Source: Nitrospirota bacterium (GTDB taxonomy: Bacteria; Nitrospirota; Thermodesulfovibrionia; Thermodesulfovibrionales; Dissulfurispiraceae). Taken from it: a stretch of 64,000 bases of DNA. The DNA is taken from positions 1 through 64,000 of the forward strand of contig WSNO01000002.1 of the NCBI GenBank assembly GCA_009773415.1, given 5' to 3'. Shown here piece by piece: positions 63,055 through 64,000 of this stretch; the first letter of the stretch is position 1; every line of letters starts with the position of its first letter. The notes beneath the pieces are model-generated. The model ran no database searches and was not told the DNA's origin. It worked only from the letters and a program-made list of their open reading frames with translations. Made by a program: the position numbers and the translations under genes.

Positions 63055-63802
63055 ACAGCTTCAGCGCTATAACCGCCATATAATACTTCCGGAAGTCGGG
63101 CAGGAAGGTCAGGAGAAGCTTGCCCGATCGAGTGTTTTTATTGTCGGAGCAGGCGGACTTGGCAGCCCGCTCGGTTTCTATCTTGCCGCAGCCGGTGTCG
63201 GCGTGCTCGGCATCATTGATCATGACGTCGTGGAGTTGAGCAATCTTCAGCGTCAGATTGCTCACAGCACACAGACAGTGGGCATGCCGAAAGTTCAGTC
63301 GGCGAGGGCGACATTTGAAAGGCTGAATCCGGACGTTGCCATCAATGTTTTTCATGAACGTCTGACAGACCAAACGATACTTGAGCGTATCAGGCCTTAT
63401 GATGTCGTCGTTGACTGCAGCGATAACTTTGTGACGAGATTTCTTGTCAATGACGCCTGCGTGCTGACGCAAAAGCCGCTTGTGAGCGGCGCAATCCTCA
63501 GGTTTGAAGGGCAGGTCACGACGATTCTGCCGGGCAAAGGGCACTGCTACCGGTGTCTGTTTGAAGATCTGCCGCCTGAGGAGATCAGATATTCGCTCCA
63601 GTTGTCCGGATTGCTGGGCGCGTTGCCGGGGACTATCGGCGCGCTGCAGGCCATGGAAGTTCTGAAGTGCCTGCTCGGCATCGGAAAGCTGCTGACAAAC
63701 CGGCTGCTTATCTATGACGCGCTGAAATCTGAGTTCCGGACGGTCAAGGTGTCGAGAAATCAGTCCTGCCCTGTGTGCAGAGACATCCATTCCCCGTCCT
63801 GA
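63038..63802 (+). CDS. E1-like adenylyltransferase (ThiF/MoeB/HesA family)
   Basis: Activates the C-terminal glycine of a small sulfur-carrier protein with ATP. From MHFTSEQLQRYNRHIILPEV the 254-residue protein has the nucleotide motif SVFIVGAGGLGSPLGFYLAA, DHDVVELSNLQRQIAHS, VVDCSDNFVTRFLVNDACV and zinc pairs HCYRCLFED and CPVCRD. It lacks a C-terminal rhodanese domain. Position between hom and a JAMM peptidase favours a sulfur-assimilation role over molybdopterin synthesis. Start chosen by the family N-terminus; an in-frame ATG at 63005 is less likely. Confidence 0.93.
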   Translation: MHFTSEQLQRYNRHIILPEVGQEGQEKLARSSVFIVGAGGLGSPLGFYLAAAGVGVLGIIDHDVVELSNLQRQIAHSTQTVGMPKVQSARATFERLNPDVAINVFHERLTDQTILERIRPYDVVVDCSDNFVTRFLVNDACVLTQKPLVSGAILRFEGQVTTILPGKGHCYRCLFEDLPPEEIRYSLQLSGLLGALPGTIGALQAMEVLKCLLGIGKLLTNRLLIYDALKSEFRTVKVSRNQSCPVCRDIHSPS

Positions 63803-63826
63803 AACAGAACGCCGTAAGCGCGCGGC

Positions 63827-64000
63827 ATGAAACCTGTGAAAGTCGTCATTCCGCATGCTTTTTTTGAGCAGATGATTGCGCATTGCCGGTCATGTCTTCC
63901 GAATGAAGCGTGCGGCATCCTTGCCGGCACGGATACGACCGTTACCCATATTTTCCCCGTGAAGAATGCCGAGGCATCACCGTCCCGCTATCTGATGGAC
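63827..64000 (+). CDS. JAMM/MPN-domain metallopeptidase (partial, runs off the window)
   Basis: The first 58 codons read MKPVKVVIPHAFFEQMIAHC, then LPNEACGILAG with the conserved Glu of the JAMM fold (E-x-CGxLxG), and FPVKNAEASPSRYLMD. This matches the N-terminus of M67 JAB/MPN peptidases such as Mec/HcyD-type enzymes, which release amino acids from sulfur-carrier proteins. The HxHxxxxxxxxD zinc motif would lie beyond the end. It follows the E1-like gene by 24 bases. Confidence 0.85.
   Translation, partial: MKPVKVVIPHAFFEQMIAHCRSCLPNEACGILAGTDTTVTHIFPVKNAEASPSRYLMD

Overview
This 64 kb window reads as one contiguous stretch of a Gram-negative bacterial chromosome. It is densely coded, with moderate GC (about 50-55% by eye), many short-overlap operons, and frequent GTG/TTG starts. 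Nearly all of it is core housekeeping. A five-gene HoxEFUYH-type NAD-linked [NiFe] hydrogenase, a SpoIID-like protein in an otherwise Gram-negative gene set, prepilin peptidase, lipoproteins and a HoxH-type maturation protease suggest an anaerobic or facultative organism. My best guess is Nitrospirota (Thermodesulfovibrionia-like) or a deltaproteobacterium-like lineage. No rRNA is present to decide this.

Layout. 1-7.1 kb: a decayed Bro-N (phage antirepressor-like) fragment, then ruvA-ruvB-queH-DUF2905, interrupted by an IscB nuclease gene with its omega-RNA, then spoIID-like-queA-SPOR. 7.2-12.6 kb: phoH-HD hydrolase-ybeY-spermidine synthase-like-DgkA/PAP2 fusion-ywbE. 12.6-20.8 kb (minus strand): mtgA, typA, pilD-hyp-recG, nusA-rimP, and a proline/alanine-rich lipoprotein. 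20.8-22.5 kb: gene decay (ABC transporter remnants), a DUF502 membrane protein and a gene-poor stretch. 22.5-29.3 kb: hoxEFUYH, a TRIC-family channel and a hydrogenase maturation protease. 29.4-32.5 kb: tig-clpP-clpX. 32.6-37.3 kb: dciA-like and rpmB on minus, then infB-rbfA-nrnA. 37.3-45.4 kb: a 2-oxoacid oxidoreductase remnant, mutL, murA, rel/spoT, HU, a glycine-zipper lipoprotein, a TrxR-like flavoprotein and nth. 45.5-52.9 kb (minus): DNA polymerase I encoded as two overlapping genes, a dus gene with an in-frame TGA, a MITE-like inverted repeat and trpE-trpG-trpD. 53-64 kb: tRNA-Gly and tRNA-Cys, htpX (with a long leader hairpin), ftsH, purC, mazG, a REC-REC-GGDEF regulator, lipA, an alaC-like aminotransferase, hom, thiF/moeB-like and the start of a JAMM peptidase.

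How the genes fit together. HoxE/F/U form the diaphorase arm and HoxY/H the hydrogenase core of one soluble H2:NAD(P) enzyme; the nearby protease would process HoxH. tig-clpP-clpX, htpX and ftsH cover protein folding and quality control. infB-rbfA-nrnA and nusA-rimP are the two halves of the classical nusA-infB region, separated here. hom followed by an E1-like ThiF protein and a JAMM peptidase suggests a sulfur-carrier-protein route for amino-acid sulfur assimilation.

The most interesting items are: the solitary IscB/omega-RNA element wedged inside a tight operon; the two-gene DNA polymerase I with an apparent clamp-binding motif at the new N-terminus; a recurring -10 hexamer 5-8 nt upstream of start codons lacking Shine-Dalgarno sequences (leaderless mRNAs); a roughly 25-bp RNA hairpin just upstream of htpX; and an endonuclease III whose second iron-sulfur cysteine is histidine.
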